From positions 120,301 through 184,300 of the forward strand of contig NZ_BAHD01000005.1 in NCBI RefSeq assembly GCF_000298215.1: 64,000 nucleotides of DNA. Direction: 5' to 3'. The notes under the pieces are model-generated. The model searched no databases. It saw only the letters and a program-made list of their open reading frames with translations, and was not told the DNA's origin. This document shows, piece by piece, positions 1-9,842 of this stretch (the stretch's first letter is position 1; each line of letters begins with the position of its first letter). Origin of the DNA: Kineosphaera limosa NBRC 100340. GTDB taxonomy: Bacteria; Actinomycetota; Actinomycetes; Actinomycetales; Dermatophilaceae. Both the position numbers and the translations under genes were made by a program.

Positions 1-13
1 GCGGGCCGACACG

Positions 14-19
14 TAAACT
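14..19 (+). promoter_or_regulatory. putative -10 element upstream of the ABC-F gene
   Basis: TAAACT matches the actinobacterial TANNNT -10 pattern. It would start a transcript near position 26 with a leader of about 76 nt before the chosen GTG at 102. No convincing -35 is visible because the window begins here. Confidence 0.3.
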
Positions 20-101
20 ATGCAACGGCCGCTTCCGCCGGTGGGTGACCGCTGCGCCCCACCAGGTCTTCCTCTTTCCCCGTTCTGTGCAGGAGCATGT
101 C

Positions 102-1700
<1,599 letters not shown>

Positions 1701-1844
1701 GCGCGTGCGGCGCGCCCGAGAGGTCGCCGCGAAGGTCATTGCCCGGCAGCACCGCTGGCGCTACTGTGACGCCGTTGCGGGGCTGTGCACCGATGCCGTC
1801 GGGCCGGCCCTTCCCTCGTGTCTCCTCCAAGAAAGGGGCGAGCC

Positions 1845-3359
1845 GTGCTCGATGAATGGGCGAAGACCATCAACGGCATCGTGTGGTCGGATGCGCTCAT
1901 TGCGCTGTGTCTGCTCACCGGTCTGTACTTCTCGCTGCGGATGCGGTTCGTGCAGGTGCGCCTCTTCGGCGACATGCTGCGCCAGATGCGCGCCGGAGAA
2001 TCATCGGAGTCCGGAGTCTCGTCCTTCCAGGCGCTGGCCATGAGTCTGGCCGGTCGCGTCGGCACCGGAAATATCGCCGGTGTCGCGACCGCGATCGCCT
2101 TCGGTGGGCCGGGCGCGGTGTTCTGGATGTGGATGATGGCCTTCCTCGGGGCCTCGTCCTCCTTCATCGAATGCACCTTGGGGCAGATCTACAAGGAGCG
2201 CGACGCGGGCGGTGAGTATCGCGGCGGGCCGGCCTTCTACATCGAGAAGGGCCTGGGGATGCGCTGGTACGGGCTGTTGTTCGCCCTGGTCACCGTCATG
2301 GCGATGGGCATCCTGCTGCCCGGCATCCAGTCCAACGGCATCACCGCGGCGGCCGACCACGCCTGGGGCCTGGACCCGCGGATCGCGACCATCGGCATCA
2401 TCATCATGCTGGCGTTCATCGTCGTCGGCGGCGTCAAGCGCATCGCGATCTTCGCCTCGCTCGTCGTGCCGTTCATGGCGATCCTCTACATCGCGATGAC
2501 CGTCATCGTGTTGGTGCTCAACGCCTCGATGATCCCCGAGGTGCTGGCGCTCATCCTGCGCAGCGCCTTCGGGATGGACGCCGCGTTCGGCGCGATCATC
2601 GGCCTGGCCGTGCAGTGGGGCGTCAAACGCGGCATCTACTCCAACGAAGCCGGTCAGGGCACCGGCCCGCACGCCGCCGCCGCCGCCGAGGTCTCGCACC
2701 CCGCCAAGCAGGGCCTCGTGCAGGCCTTCGCCGTGTACGTCGACACGCTGCTCATCTGCTCGGCGACGGCGTTCATGATCCTGTCCACCGACATGTACCA
2801 GGTGTACTCGGGCGGCTCGACGGACTCCGAGGTGCTCTACACCGGCGACGCGGCGGTCGCGGGCGCAGCGGTCGGCCCGGCCTACACGCAGGCCGCGCTC
2901 GACACGGTGCACAACGGCCTGGGTGGCCCCTTCGTGGCGATCGCCCTGTTCTTCTTCGCGTTCACCACGATCGTGGCCTACTACTACATGGCCGAGACCA
3001 ACCTCATCTACCTCACCCGCGGGATGTCGGATCGCACCCGCGAGGTGCTGCTGCGGCTGCTGCAGCTCGCGCTGCTCATCACCACCGCCGTCGGTGCGCT
3101 GCGCACCTCCGATGCGGCCTGGACCGTCGGTGACATCGGCGTGGGCCTCATGGCCTGGCTCAACCTCATCGCGATCATCATTCTGCAAAAGCCCGCCCTC
3201 ATCGCCCTCGAGGATTACGAGCGGCAGCGCAAGGAGGGCATCGACCCGCAGTTCGACCCCCGGCCCCTGGGCATCAAGAACGCGCCGTTCTGGGAGGAGC
3301 GCGCCCGGGCCCGTGAGGACGGCGCCGGGGCTGTCACCGGCGGCGACGAACAAGCCTGA
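1845..3359 (+). CDS. sodium:alanine symporter (AGCS) family protein
   Basis: An integral membrane carrier of 504 aa predicted to import alanine or glycine with Na+. The N-terminal part holds the family blocks SLAGRVGTGNIAGVATAI and GPGAVFWMWMMAFLGASSSF; the middle holds GIYSNEAGQGTGPHAAAAA, the hallmark AGCS segment. About ten hydrophobic helices are visible and the tail is hydrophilic. GTG 1845 is preferred over the longer reading frame because a GAAAGGGG ribosome site lies 6 nt upstream. It stands alone, followed by a long hairpin at 3371-3421, so it is probably a single-gene transcript. Confidence 0.92.
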   Translation: MLDEWAKTINGIVWSDALIALCLLTGLYFSLRMRFVQVRLFGDMLRQMRAGESSESGVSSFQALAMSLAGRVGTGNIAGVATAIAFGGPGAVFWMWMMAFLGASSSFIECTLGQIYKERDAGGEYRGGPAFYIEKGLGMRWYGLLFALVTVMAMGILLPGIQSNGITAAADHAWGLDPRIATIGIIIMLAFIVVGGVKRIAIFASLVVPFMAILYIAMTVIVLVLNASMIPEVLALILRSAFGMDAAFGAIIGLAVQWGVKRGIYSNEAGQGTGPHAAAAAEVSHPAKQGLVQAFAVYVDTLLICSATAFMILSTDMYQVYSGGSTDSEVLYTGDAAVAGAAVGPAYTQAALDTVHNGLGGPFVAIALFFFAFTTIVAYYYMAETNLIYLTRGMSDRTREVLLRLLQLALLITTAVGALRTSDAAWTVGDIGVGLMAWLNLIAIIILQKPALIALEDYERQRKEGIDPQFDPRPLGIKNAPFWEERARAREDGAGAVTGGDEQA

Positions 3360-3370
3360 TTCGCGGTGCC

Positions 3371-3421
3371 GACAGCTACCCCGCGGAGCGCGACAGCGAT
3401 CGCGCCCGCGGGGTAGCTGTC
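3371..3421. terminator. long hairpin after the alanine symporter
   Basis: A perfect 16-bp inverted repeat (3371-3386 with 3406-3421) encloses a second 6-bp stem (3388-3393 with 3400-3405), separated by one bulged A, with a 6-nt loop. It begins 11 nt after the stop codon. There is no U-tract, as is common for terminators in high-GC actinobacteria. Confidence 0.7.
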
Positions 3422-3424
3422 GCT

Positions 3425-3430
3425 TAGCCT
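3425..3430 (+). promoter_or_regulatory. -10 element for a leaderless crotonase mRNA
   Basis: TAGCCT ends 7 nt before ATG 3438 and no Shine-Dalgarno sequence is present, so transcription should begin at or next to the start codon. Confidence 0.45.
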
Positions 3431-3437
3431 GCCGGGT

Positions 3438-4217
3438 ATGAGTGAAGCAACAGGTGCGGGCGTGCCGCTGCGGGTGAGTCACGACGGGGCCGTCACGTGG
3501 GTGCGGCTCGACGAGCCGCGGCGGATGAACCCGCAGAGCCCGGCGCTGTGGGCCGAGTTGGCCTCGGTGGCGCGGGAACTGCCACAGGAGACGCGTGCGG
3601 TCGTGTTGTGCGCGTCGGGTCCGTCGTTTTCCGCCGGTCTCGATCGACGGACCCTGACCGCGGCCGGCCTGACCGAGCTCTTCGGGGACACCGCCGAGCC
3701 GGAGGCGATCGCCGCCCAGATCGCCGGCTACCAGGAGGCGTTCACGGCCTGGCGCGAGAGTCCGGCGCTCGTCGTGGCGGCGGTGCAGGGCCACGCGATC
3801 GGCGCCGGTTTTCAACTGGCGCTGGCCGCTGACCTGCGCATCGTCGCCGACGACGTGTCGTTCTGCATGGGCGAGATCCTCGTCGGTCTCGTGCCCGATC
3901 TGGGCGGTACCGGGCGGCTCGTCGACATCCTCGGGCCCGACCGCGCGCTGGAGATCTGCCTGACCGGTCGTCGTATCGGCGCCGACGAGGCGGTCGCCCT
4001 CGGCCTGGCGACGCTGGCTGTGCCCGCGGCCGAACTCGACTCCACGGTCGGCGATCTGCTGGAGGCGGTGCTGGCGGCCGACCCGGCCGCGGTGGGGGAG
4101 TTGCTGCCGTTGCTGCGCGGCGCCACCGGCCGCGACCGTGCTGGGCAGTTGGCCGCCGAACGGGCCGCCCAGTCGCGGCTGCTCGCGGCGCGACTGGCGA
4201 CGCTGCGGGGGGAGTAG
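3438..4217 (+). CDS. enoyl-CoA hydratase/isomerase family protein
   Basis: A crotonase-fold protein of 259 aa, expected to hydrate or isomerise an acyl-CoA. The oxyanion-hole region is HAIGAGFQLALAADLRI. The two catalytic glutamates of true hydratases have plausible equivalents in SFCMGEILVGLVPDLGG and in RALEICLTG, so hydratase activity is possible. The substrate cannot be told from sequence. The start is ATG 3438, with a TANNNT hexamer immediately upstream and no ribosome site. The stop is followed after 6 nt by the ABC exporter start, suggesting co-transcription, although the functions are not obviously linked. Confidence 0.88.
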   Translation: MSEATGAGVPLRVSHDGAVTWVRLDEPRRMNPQSPALWAELASVARELPQETRAVVLCASGPSFSAGLDRRTLTAAGLTELFGDTAEPEAIAAQIAGYQEAFTAWRESPALVVAAVQGHAIGAGFQLALAADLRIVADDVSFCMGEILVGLVPDLGGTGRLVDILGPDRALEICLTGRRIGADEAVALGLATLAVPAAELDSTVGDLLEAVLAADPAAVGELLPLLRGATGRDRAGQLAAERAAQSRLLAARLATLRGE

Positions 4218-4223
4218 CGCCGG

Positions 4224-6092
4224 ATGACGATGGGCAGCGGCTTCATGACGATGCGCTCGATGTCGCGGGTCGACTCGATGCGCGGCGCCCGCCTGAAGCC
4301 GGGCACGTTGCGGCGCGTCATCCGGTACGCCGCCCCGTACAAGCGCCGGATGGCGTTCTTTCTCGCGCTCGTCATCGCCGGGTCGATGCTCGTCGTGGCG
4401 GCGCCGCTCATTCTGCAGCGGATCGTCGACGACGGGATCATGGCGCAGAACACGACGCTGGTCATCTGGTTGGCGCTGCTCGTCGCCGCCCTGGCCCTGC
4501 TCGAGGCGCTGCTGGGGGTGTGGCAGCGGCGCACCAGCGCGCTCATCGGCGAGGGGCTCATCTACGACCTGCGCGGCGAGGTCTTCGCGCACGTGCTCTC
4601 CCAGCCCATCGCGTTCTTCACCCGCACCCAGACCGGCGCGCTGGTGTCCCGGCTCAACACCGACGTCATCGGCGCGCAGCAGGCGTTCACCTCGACACTG
4701 TCCGGGGTGGTCAGCAATGTCGTCTCGCTCGTGCTGCTGCTGGCGGCGATGGCGAGCCTGAGCTGGCCGTTGACGCTGGCGAGCCTGGCGTTGCTGCCGA
4801 TCTTCCTCCTGCCCGCCCGGCTCGTCGGGCGCCGCCTGGCGGGCCTGACCCACGAGTCGATGAACCTCAACGCCGATCTCGGCACGCGGATGACCGAGCG
4901 GTTCAACGTCGCCGGCGCCCTGTTGGTCAAGCTCTTCGGCAATCCCGGCCGCGAGCACGCCGGCTATGCGCGGCGGGCGGCCGCCGTCCGCGACGTCGGC
5001 GTCGAGATCGCGATGAACCGGCAGCTGTTTCTCACGGGCCTGACGCTCATCGCGGCGCTGGCGACCGCCCTCGTCTACGGCGTCGGTGGGGTGGGGGCCG
5101 CCCAAGGCCAGATGACGGTCGGCACCCTGCTGGCGTTGACGGCACTGCTGGCGCGGCTGTACACGCCGCTGACCGCCCTGTCGACGGTGCGGGTCGACGT
5201 CATGACCGCGCTGGTCTCGTTCGAGCGCGTCTTCGAAGTGCTCGACCTGCGTCCGCTCGTGCGCGACCCCGAGCAGCCCCGCGCGCTGCCCGCAGGGTCG
5301 CTGAGCCTGGAGTTGGAGCACGCCGACTTCGCGTATCCGGGCGCCGACGAGATCTCGCTGGCGTCGCTGGAAAGCACCGCGACCGGCGACCGGCGCGGTG
5401 GCTCCCAGGTGCTGCACGACGTGAACCTGGCCGTGCGGCCGGGGCAGCTCGTCGCTCTCGTCGGACCGAGCGGCGCGGGCAAGACGACGGTGACCAGTCT
5501 CGTGTCGCGGCTGTACGACGTGACGGGCGGCGCGGTGCGCATCGGCGGCGTCGACGTGCGCGAGGTGACCCAGGCCGACCTGCACGACGCGGTCGGCGTG
5601 GTCACGCAGGAGGCGCACCTGTTTCACGACACCATCCGCGCCAACCTCGACTACGCCCGCCCCGGGGTCAGTGAGGGCGAGATGGTGCAGGCGCTGCAGG
5701 CCGCGCAGGTGTGGTCGCTGGTGCAGGGCCTGTCGGAGGGGCTCGACACGGTCGTGGGGGACCGCGGCCACCGGCTCTCCGGTGGGGAGAAGCAGCGGCT
5801 GGCGATCGCACGGCTGCTGCTCAAGGCGCCGGGCCTGGTGATTCTCGACGAGGCCACCGCGCACCTGGATTCGGAGTCCGAGGCCGCGGTCCAACGGGCC
5901 CTGGACACCGCCCTCTCCGGTCGCACCGCCCTCGTCATCGCCCACCGCCTGGCGACCGTGCGCGGTGCCGACCTCATCGTGGTGCTGGCCGACGGCCGCG
6001 TCGTGCAGACCGGCCGCCACGACGAATTGCTCGCCGCCGGCGGCCTCTACGCCACCCTCTACCGCACCCAATTCGCCGGTAGCGGCGAATGA
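4224..6092 (+). CDS. ABC transporter, fused permease and ATPase (exporter type)
   Basis: A 622-aa half-transporter with an N-terminal six-helix exporter domain (about residues 40-335) followed by an ATPase domain. The ATPase carries Walker [10 protein letters not shown], signature [16 protein letters not shown], Walker [13 protein letters not shown] and a switch histidine in IAHRL. It would act as a homodimer or with a partner to export lipids, drugs or peptides. ATG 4224 follows GGGGGGAG at 4207-4214, which lies over the stop of the crotonase gene, so translation is probably coupled. The substrate is unknown. Confidence 0.92.
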   Translation: MTMGSGFMTMRSMSRVDSMRGARLKPGTLRRVIRYAAPYKRRMAFFLALVIAGSMLVVAAPLILQRIVDDGIMAQNTTLVIWLALLVAALALLEALLGVWQRRTSALIGEGLIYDLRGEVFAHVLSQPIAFFTRTQTGALVSRLNTDVIGAQQAFTSTLSGVVSNVVSLVLLLAAMASLSWPLTLASLALLPIFLLPARLVGRRLAGLTHESMNLNADLGTRMTERFNVAGALLVKLFGNPGREHAGYARRAAAVRDVGVEIAMNRQLFLTGLTLIAALATALVYGVGGVGAAQGQMTVGTLLALTALLARLYTPLTALSTVRVDVMTALVSFERVFEVLDLRPLVRDPEQPRALPAGSLSLELEHADFAYPGADEISLASLESTATGDRRGGSQVLHDVNLAVRPGQLVALVGPSGAGKTTVTSLVSRLYDVTGGAVRIGGVDVREVTQADLHDAVGVVTQEAHLFHDTIRANLDYARPGVSEGEMVQALQAAQVWSLVQGLSEGLDTVVGDRGHRLSGGEKQRLAIARLLLKAPGLVILDEATAHLDSESEAAVQRALDTALSGRTALVIAHRLATVRGADLIVVLADGRVVQTGRHDELLAAGGLYATLYRTQFAGSGE

Positions 6093-6170
6093 ACACGCGT
6101 GATCGGCGAGAGCACGCCTGAGCTGGCACGGGCGCAACACCGGGGTCTACTTTCTGGCCTTCTCGGCTAC

Positions 6171-6188
6171 CTCACCCGACTGGGTGAG
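6171..6188. terminator. short hairpin downstream of the ABC exporter
   Basis: CTCACCC and GGGTGAG pair across a 4-nt GACT loop, 79 nt after the exporter stop codon. There is no U-tract. It may terminate transcripts coming from the left. Confidence 0.45.
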
Positions 6189-6272
6189 ATTCGCCGACCC
6201 GCGTGTTGCCTTACCGCCAGATTGGCCTCGAACCACCGTCAGGATACGTGTCGTCGACGGGCGGGCCGCGGA

Positions 6273-6382
6273 ACGTAGCGACTTCTCAACGCACTCGGGG
6301 AGCTTTCGGAGCGAGCGTCGAGCCGCTGACCTGGGAGTTCGTGATCGGGCTGTTCTGCGAGTACGTCGAGAAGTCGCTACGT
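6273..6382. repeat. widely spaced 15-bp perfect inverted repeat
   Basis: ACGTAGCGACTTCTC at 6273-6287 is matched exactly by its reverse complement at 6368-6382, 8 nt short of the SURF1 stop codon at 6391. A 5-bp inner pair (ACTCG at 6293-6297 with CGAGT at 6358-6362) supports folding. The arm spacing of 80 nt is longer than a simple terminator. Confidence 0.6.
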
Positions 6383-6390
6383 CCGAGGGC

Positions 6391-7209
6391 TCAGGCGTCT
6401 TCCTCGTCCCAGATGCGCACCTTCTTGGGCTTGGCGGCCTTCTCGCGGCGCCGCCGCTCGCTCTGCCCGGTGGCGTCCAGCCACTCGCGGCGGACGTAGA
6501 CGACGACGAGTACGAAGCCCACCGGGGCGGCCAGCCACCACTGCAGCGCGTAGGCGAAGTGCGGGCCGGTGCCGGTGTCCGGGGGCAGCAGCGCCTGCGG
6601 GCGCGCCGGCGGTGTGCCCGACCCGTCGTTCTCCGCGTCCAGCACCACGTAGGCCGGGCGCACCGCGGTGCCCAGTTGGCGCTCGGCTTCGGGCAGGTCG
6701 ATGGAGCCCAACTGGCCCTGCGGCAGGCCGCGGTTCAGGGCGTCCTCGCCGGGGCGCAGCCAACCGGTGACCGTGACGTGGCCGGTCGGGGCCGCCGGTA
6801 CCTGGGGCAGGATGTCGGCGCGCTCAGCGTTCGGCACCCAGCCTCGGTCGACGAGGATCGTGCTGCCGTCGTCCAGGCGCAGGGGCACCAGCACCTCGTA
6901 GCCGTAGACGATGTTCTGCGGCCGGTTACGCACCATGAGCTGGTCGGCGGGGGAGTAGGTGCCGGTCGCCACCACCCGCCGCCACACCTGATCCGCAGGT
7001 AGCTGCGAGTCGGGGCCCGGGAGCACCTGCGCCAAGGGCACCGGTGCCGCCGCGTAATACTGCTCGACCAGGTGGGCTCGCTCCGCCTTGTAGGCGTGCC
7101 GCGAGTACTGCCACCGGCCCAGAAAGACGCAGGCCGTCGCGAACAACGCGGCGACCGCCAACGCCGCCAACCAGCGGCGCGTCAGCAGAACCCGGAACAC
7201 TCCTGACAC
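6391..7209 (-). CDS. SURF1 family cytochrome oxidase assembly protein
   Basis: A 272-aa membrane protein with the SURF1 layout: a transmembrane helix near residues 12-31, a periplasmic domain containing GRWQYSRH, VATGTYSP and DRGWVPNAERAD, and a second helix near residues 215-240 (HFAYALQWWLAAPVGFVLVV). The tail is basic then acidic (KPKKVRIWDEEDA). It is expected to help haem a insertion into aa3-type oxidase. The start is GTG 7209, with TAGCCT ending 7 nt upstream, the leaderless arrangement. It is divergent from moaA. Confidence 0.9.
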   Translation of the reverse strand: MSGVFRVLLTRRWLAALAVAALFATACVFLGRWQYSRHAYKAERAHLVEQYYAAAPVPLAQVLPGPDSQLPADQVWRRVVATGTYSPADQLMVRNRPQNIVYGYEVLVPLRLDDGSTILVDRGWVPNAERADILPQVPAAPTGHVTVTGWLRPGEDALNRGLPQGQLGSIDLPEAERQLGTAVRPAYVVLDAENDGSGTPPARPQALLPPDTGTGPHFAYALQWWLAAPVGFVLVVVYVRREWLDATGQSERRRREKAAKPKKVRIWDEEDA

Positions 7210-7216
7210 TCCTGCG

Positions 7217-7222
7217 AGGCTA
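7217..7222 (-). promoter_or_regulatory. -10 element for SURF1
   Basis: Read on the minus strand this is TAGCCT, ending 7 nt before GTG 7209. It forms a divergent pair with the moaA hexamer at 7254-7259. Confidence 0.45.
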
Positions 7223-7253
7223 CCCGCCGCGCGCGCCGGCGGCGCAAGGCGCC

Positions 7254-7259
7254 TATCGT
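7254..7259 (+). promoter_or_regulatory. -10 element for leaderless moaA
   Basis: TATCGT ends 6 nt before ATG 7266, and no ribosome-binding sequence precedes the ATG. Confidence 0.5.
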
Positions 7260-7265
7260 GGCCGG

Positions 7266-8363
7266 ATGACGCAGCCCATCCCGCTCGGCATGCCGGAGCT
7301 CCCCGGTCGGCGCGACCGAGCCGACGGGCCCGCGGTCGGCGCCGACCCGCCCGAGGGCGATGTCGTGGCGCTGCGCGACGGGGCCTTGGTCGACACCTTC
7401 GGGCGCGTCGCCCGTGACCTGCGGGTCTCGCTGACCGACCACTGCAATCTGCGCTGCACCTACTGCATGCCCGCCGAGGGCCTGGCGTGGATGGCCAAAC
7501 CGCAGATGCTCACCGACGAAGAACTGCTTCGGGTCGTCGGCATCTTCGTGGAGCTCGGCGTGCGCCAGGTGCGACTCACCGGCGGAGAGCCGCTGCTGCG
7601 ACGATCACTGGTCGAGGTCGTGGCCGGGATCGCTGCCTTGACCCCGCGGCCGATGATTGCGATGACGAGCAATGGTGTCGGGCTGGCCCGAAAAGCGGAG
7701 GCGCTGGCGCAGGCCGGGCTGGACCGCGTCAACATCAGCCTCGACACGATCGACAAGCAGACGTTCGCGACCCTGACCCGGCGCGACCGCCTCGACGACG
7801 TCGTCGCCGGTCTGGCCGCCGCCGCAGACGCCGGTCTGACGCCGGTGAAGGTCAACGCGGTCGCGATGCGCGGCGTCAACGACCACCACGTCACCGACCT
7901 GCTCGAGTGGTGTCTGCAGCGCGGCTACGAGCTGCGCTTCATCGAGCAGATGCCGTTGGACGCCCAACACCAGTGGCAGCGCGACGCGATGGCGACGGCC
8001 GACGAGGTGCGCGAGCGACTCTCGCAACGGTTCACGCTCACCCCGGCGCAGGGGCGGGGCAGCGCGCCCGCGGAGCGCTACCTCATCGACGGCGGCCCGG
8101 CGACCGTCGGCATCATCGCCAGCGTCTCCGCGCCCTTCTGCGCCGCGTGCGATCGGGTGCGCCTGACCGCCGACGGCATGGTGCGCAACTGCCTGTTCTC
8201 CCGCGGCGAGATGGATCTGCGCGGCCCCCTGCGCGAGGGCGCCGGCGATCGGGAGCTGGTGCGACTCATCCGCGGGGAGATGTGGCGCAAGGCCCGCGGC
8301 CACGGCATCGGCGCCCCCGACTTCACCCAGCCGGCCCGCCCGATGAGCTCGATCGGGGGTTGA
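7266..8363 (+). CDS. moaA: GTP 3',8-cyclase MoaA
   Basis: A 365-aa radical SAM enzyme for the first step of molybdenum cofactor synthesis, rearranging GTP to cyclic 3',8-dihydro-GTP. The SAM-cluster motif CNLRCTYC places cysteines at about 60, 64 and 67. The C-terminal GTP-binding cluster is CAACDRVRLTADGMVRNC, with cysteines near 292, 295 and 309. The protein ends in Gly-Gly, which matters for MoaA activity. The start is ATG 7266, from the upstream -10 hexamer. Its 3' end overlaps the convergent DUF3099 gene by 41 nt. No other moa genes are in the window. Confidence 0.95.
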   Translation: MTQPIPLGMPELPGRRDRADGPAVGADPPEGDVVALRDGALVDTFGRVARDLRVSLTDHCNLRCTYCMPAEGLAWMAKPQMLTDEELLRVVGIFVELGVRQVRLTGGEPLLRRSLVEVVAGIAALTPRPMIAMTSNGVGLARKAEALAQAGLDRVNISLDTIDKQTFATLTRRDRLDDVVAGLAAAADAGLTPVKVNAVAMRGVNDHHVTDLLEWCLQRGYELRFIEQMPLDAQHQWQRDAMATADEVRERLSQRFTLTPAQGRGSAPAERYLIDGGPATVGIIASVSAPFCAACDRVRLTADGMVRNCLFSRGEMDLRGPLREGAGDRELVRLIRGEMWRKARGHGIGAPDFTQPARPMSSIGG

Positions 8364-8748
8364 CCGCGCCGGAGGGTCCGGCCTCGAGCATTCGATAGGG
8401 GGCTTGGATGTCGGTGGTCTCCAGGCGCCGGTCGACGGCGTTGGCGAAGACGACCGCCGGATAGGGCAGCACCGCGGCGGCGACGACGCATAGCCACGCC
8501 AGCCACGTCCACGACGTCGTCACCGCGAACACGCCGGCCAGGGCGAAGCACACCGTGCGGATGCCCATGGAGATCAGGTAGTTGCGCAACCGCTTGTTCT
8601 GGTCGACCCGCGGCGACAGCGCGGCCCCGGTGATCGAATGCACGGGTCGGGTCGGTGCGCGTCTGCCCTGGCGACCGCCGGACCCGGCAGCCGGGCCCTT
8701 CGGTCGGGAGCGATGCAGCGTTGCGCGCACCACGTCAGCGTAGGTCAC
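8323..8748 (-). CDS. DUF3099 family small membrane protein
   Basis: A protein of about 141 aa with a hydrophilic N-terminus and two closely spaced membrane helices (SMGIRTVCFALAGVFAV, then WLCVVAAAVLPYPAVVFANA), the pattern of the actinobacterial DUF3099 family. Its function is unknown. The start is uncertain: GTG 8748 is chosen, but an in-frame GTG 12 nt further upstream is also possible. Its 3' end lies inside moaA on the opposite strand. The 11-bp tandem repeat lies between its promoter side and fabG. Confidence 0.65.
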   Translation of the reverse strand: MTYADVVRATLHRSRPKGPAAGSGGRQGRRAPTRPVHSITGAALSPRVDQNKRLRNYLISMGIRTVCFALAGVFAVTTSWTWLAWLCVVAAAVLPYPAVVFANAVDRRLETTDIQAPYRMLEAGPSGAVNPRSSSSGGPAG

Positions 8749-8838
8749 CACCCGAACCACCGCGAGAGCTACCGGCCGGTAGTGCACTAGGTTCGGCGAA
8801 GGCGCACGCCGATGGCCGGCCGACCCAGCACGGGCCAG

Positions 8839-8912
8839 CCTCCAGCAGCCCTCCAGCAGCCCTCCAGCAGCCCCCCAGCAGCCCCCCAGCAGCCCCCAGC
8901 AGCCCCCCAGCA
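8839..8912. repeat. 11-bp tandem repeat, seven units, upstream of fabG
   Basis: Seven head-to-tail units with consensus CCCTCCAGCAG or CCCCCCAGCAG fill 8839-8912. The first and sixth units are 10 bp, and the last is cut short. The array ends 29 nt before the fabG ATG, so it lies in its promoter or leader. It has no spacer diversity and is not a CRISPR. Confidence 0.9.
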
Positions 8913-8941
8913 AGCCTGACGCAGATTGGACTCCTTGGCGC

Positions 8942-9658
8942 ATGAGTAGCACCCCTCGCACCGCATTGGTCACCGGCGGCAACCGCGGCATCGGCCTGGC
9001 GATCGCGCACGCGCTGCGCGACGCCGGCGACAGGGTCGTCGTCGGCTGCCGAAGCGGGCAGGCGCCCGACGACTTCGAGGCCGTGCCCCTGGAGGTGACG
9101 GATACGGCCTCGGTCGACGCCGCCTTCACCGCCGCGGCCGAGCTGACCGGCAACCAGGTCGAGATCCTCGTGGCCAACGCCGGCATCACCCGCGACCAGC
9201 TGCTCATGCGCATGTCGGATGACGACATCGACGCGGTGCTCGACACCAACCTCGTGGGCGCGATCCGTTGCGCCCGGCGCGCCTCCAAGGGCATGTTGCG
9301 GCTCAAGCGCGGCCGGCTCATCTTCGTCTCCAGCGTCGTCGGGCTGTACGGATCGCCGGGTCAGGTCAACTACGCGGCGAGCAAGTCCGGGCTCGTGGGC
9401 GTGGCGCGCAGCATCTCGCGCGAACTCGGCGGCCGCGGCATCACCGCCAACGTCGTGGCCCCTGGCTTCATCGAGACGGCCATGACCGAGGAGCTTCCGG
9501 CCGACCTCAAGAAGCAGTACCAGGGCGCCATCCCCGCCGGGCGGTTCGGTGCCGTGGCGGAGGTCGCGGCGGCCGTGCGCTTCCTCGCCTCCCCGGAGGC
9601 CTCCTACGTCACCGGCGCCGTCATCCCCGTCGACGGGGGCCTGGGGATGGGGCACTGA
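8942..9658 (+). CDS. fabG: 3-oxoacyl-[acyl-carrier-protein] reductase FabG
   Basis: A 238-aa short-chain dehydrogenase for the NADPH-dependent ketoreduction step of fatty acid elongation. The cofactor motif TGGNRGIG is near residue 12, followed by NAG at about 80, the catalytic Ser in VSSVVG and Tyr/Lys in YAASK. The C-terminal PVDGGLGMGH ending is typical of FabG/MabA. The start is ATG 8942, with only a weak upstream ribosome site. It is followed by fabI in the mabA-inhA order, with a strong hairpin between them. Confidence 0.92.
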   Translation: MSSTPRTALVTGGNRGIGLAIAHALRDAGDRVVVGCRSGQAPDDFEAVPLEVTDTASVDAAFTAAAELTGNQVEILVANAGITRDQLLMRMSDDDIDAVLDTNLVGAIRCARRASKGMLRLKRGRLIFVSSVVGLYGSPGQVNYAASKSGLVGVARSISRELGGRGITANVVAPGFIETAMTEELPADLKKQYQGAIPAGRFGAVAEVAAAVRFLASPEASYVTGAVIPVDGGLGMGH

Positions 9659-9660
9659 AG

Positions 9661-9695
9661 CTCCCCTGCGTCACCACCGCGGTGACGCGGGGGAG
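9661..9695. terminator. strong hairpin between fabG and fabI
   Basis: CTCCCCTGCGTCACC at 9661-9675 pairs with GGTGACGCGGGGGAG at 9681-9695 across a 5-nt loop; all 15 positions pair, one as a G-U wobble. It begins 2 nt after the fabG stop codon. No U-tract follows. It could end the fabG transcript or reduce readthrough into fabI. Confidence 0.7.
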
Positions 9696-9842
9696 GACCG
9701 GGCGCGCCGCGGGCTGGTGCGGTGCCGCGGGCCGATATCCTCCTGACGCGGCACGTCCCGCGCAACCTTTGACCACTCGAACACCGCTGGCCCGCGCAAC
9801 CCTGCGATTGAACCCTGCGAAAGCTCGGAAGGAACAACCCAC

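Larger units (their letters stand above)
6093..6390. other. 298-nt convergent intergenic region with inverted repeats
   Basis: This gap separates the ABC exporter (plus strand) and the SURF1 gene (minus strand), which converge here. I see no credible coding sequence. It contains a 7-bp hairpin (6171-6177 with 6182-6188) and a widely spaced perfect 15-bp inverted repeat (6273-6287 with 6368-6382) that encloses a 5-bp pair (6293-6297 with 6358-6362). Confidence 0.6.

Noticed and set aside
45..101. ABC-F leader peptide or longer N-terminus from GTG 45
   Set aside because: The frame is continuous with the gene, so it is not a separate leader, and the AGGAG site favours GTG 102.
2001..6140. Open minus-strand frame of 1379 codons
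   Set aside because: It runs antisense to the symporter, crotonase and ABC exporter genes, with repeated Arg/Gly/His composition. This is what GC-rich coding sequence yields in other frames; no family motif is present.
8839..8912. CRISPR array
   Set aside because: Units are 11 bp with no spacers between them and no cas genes nearby.
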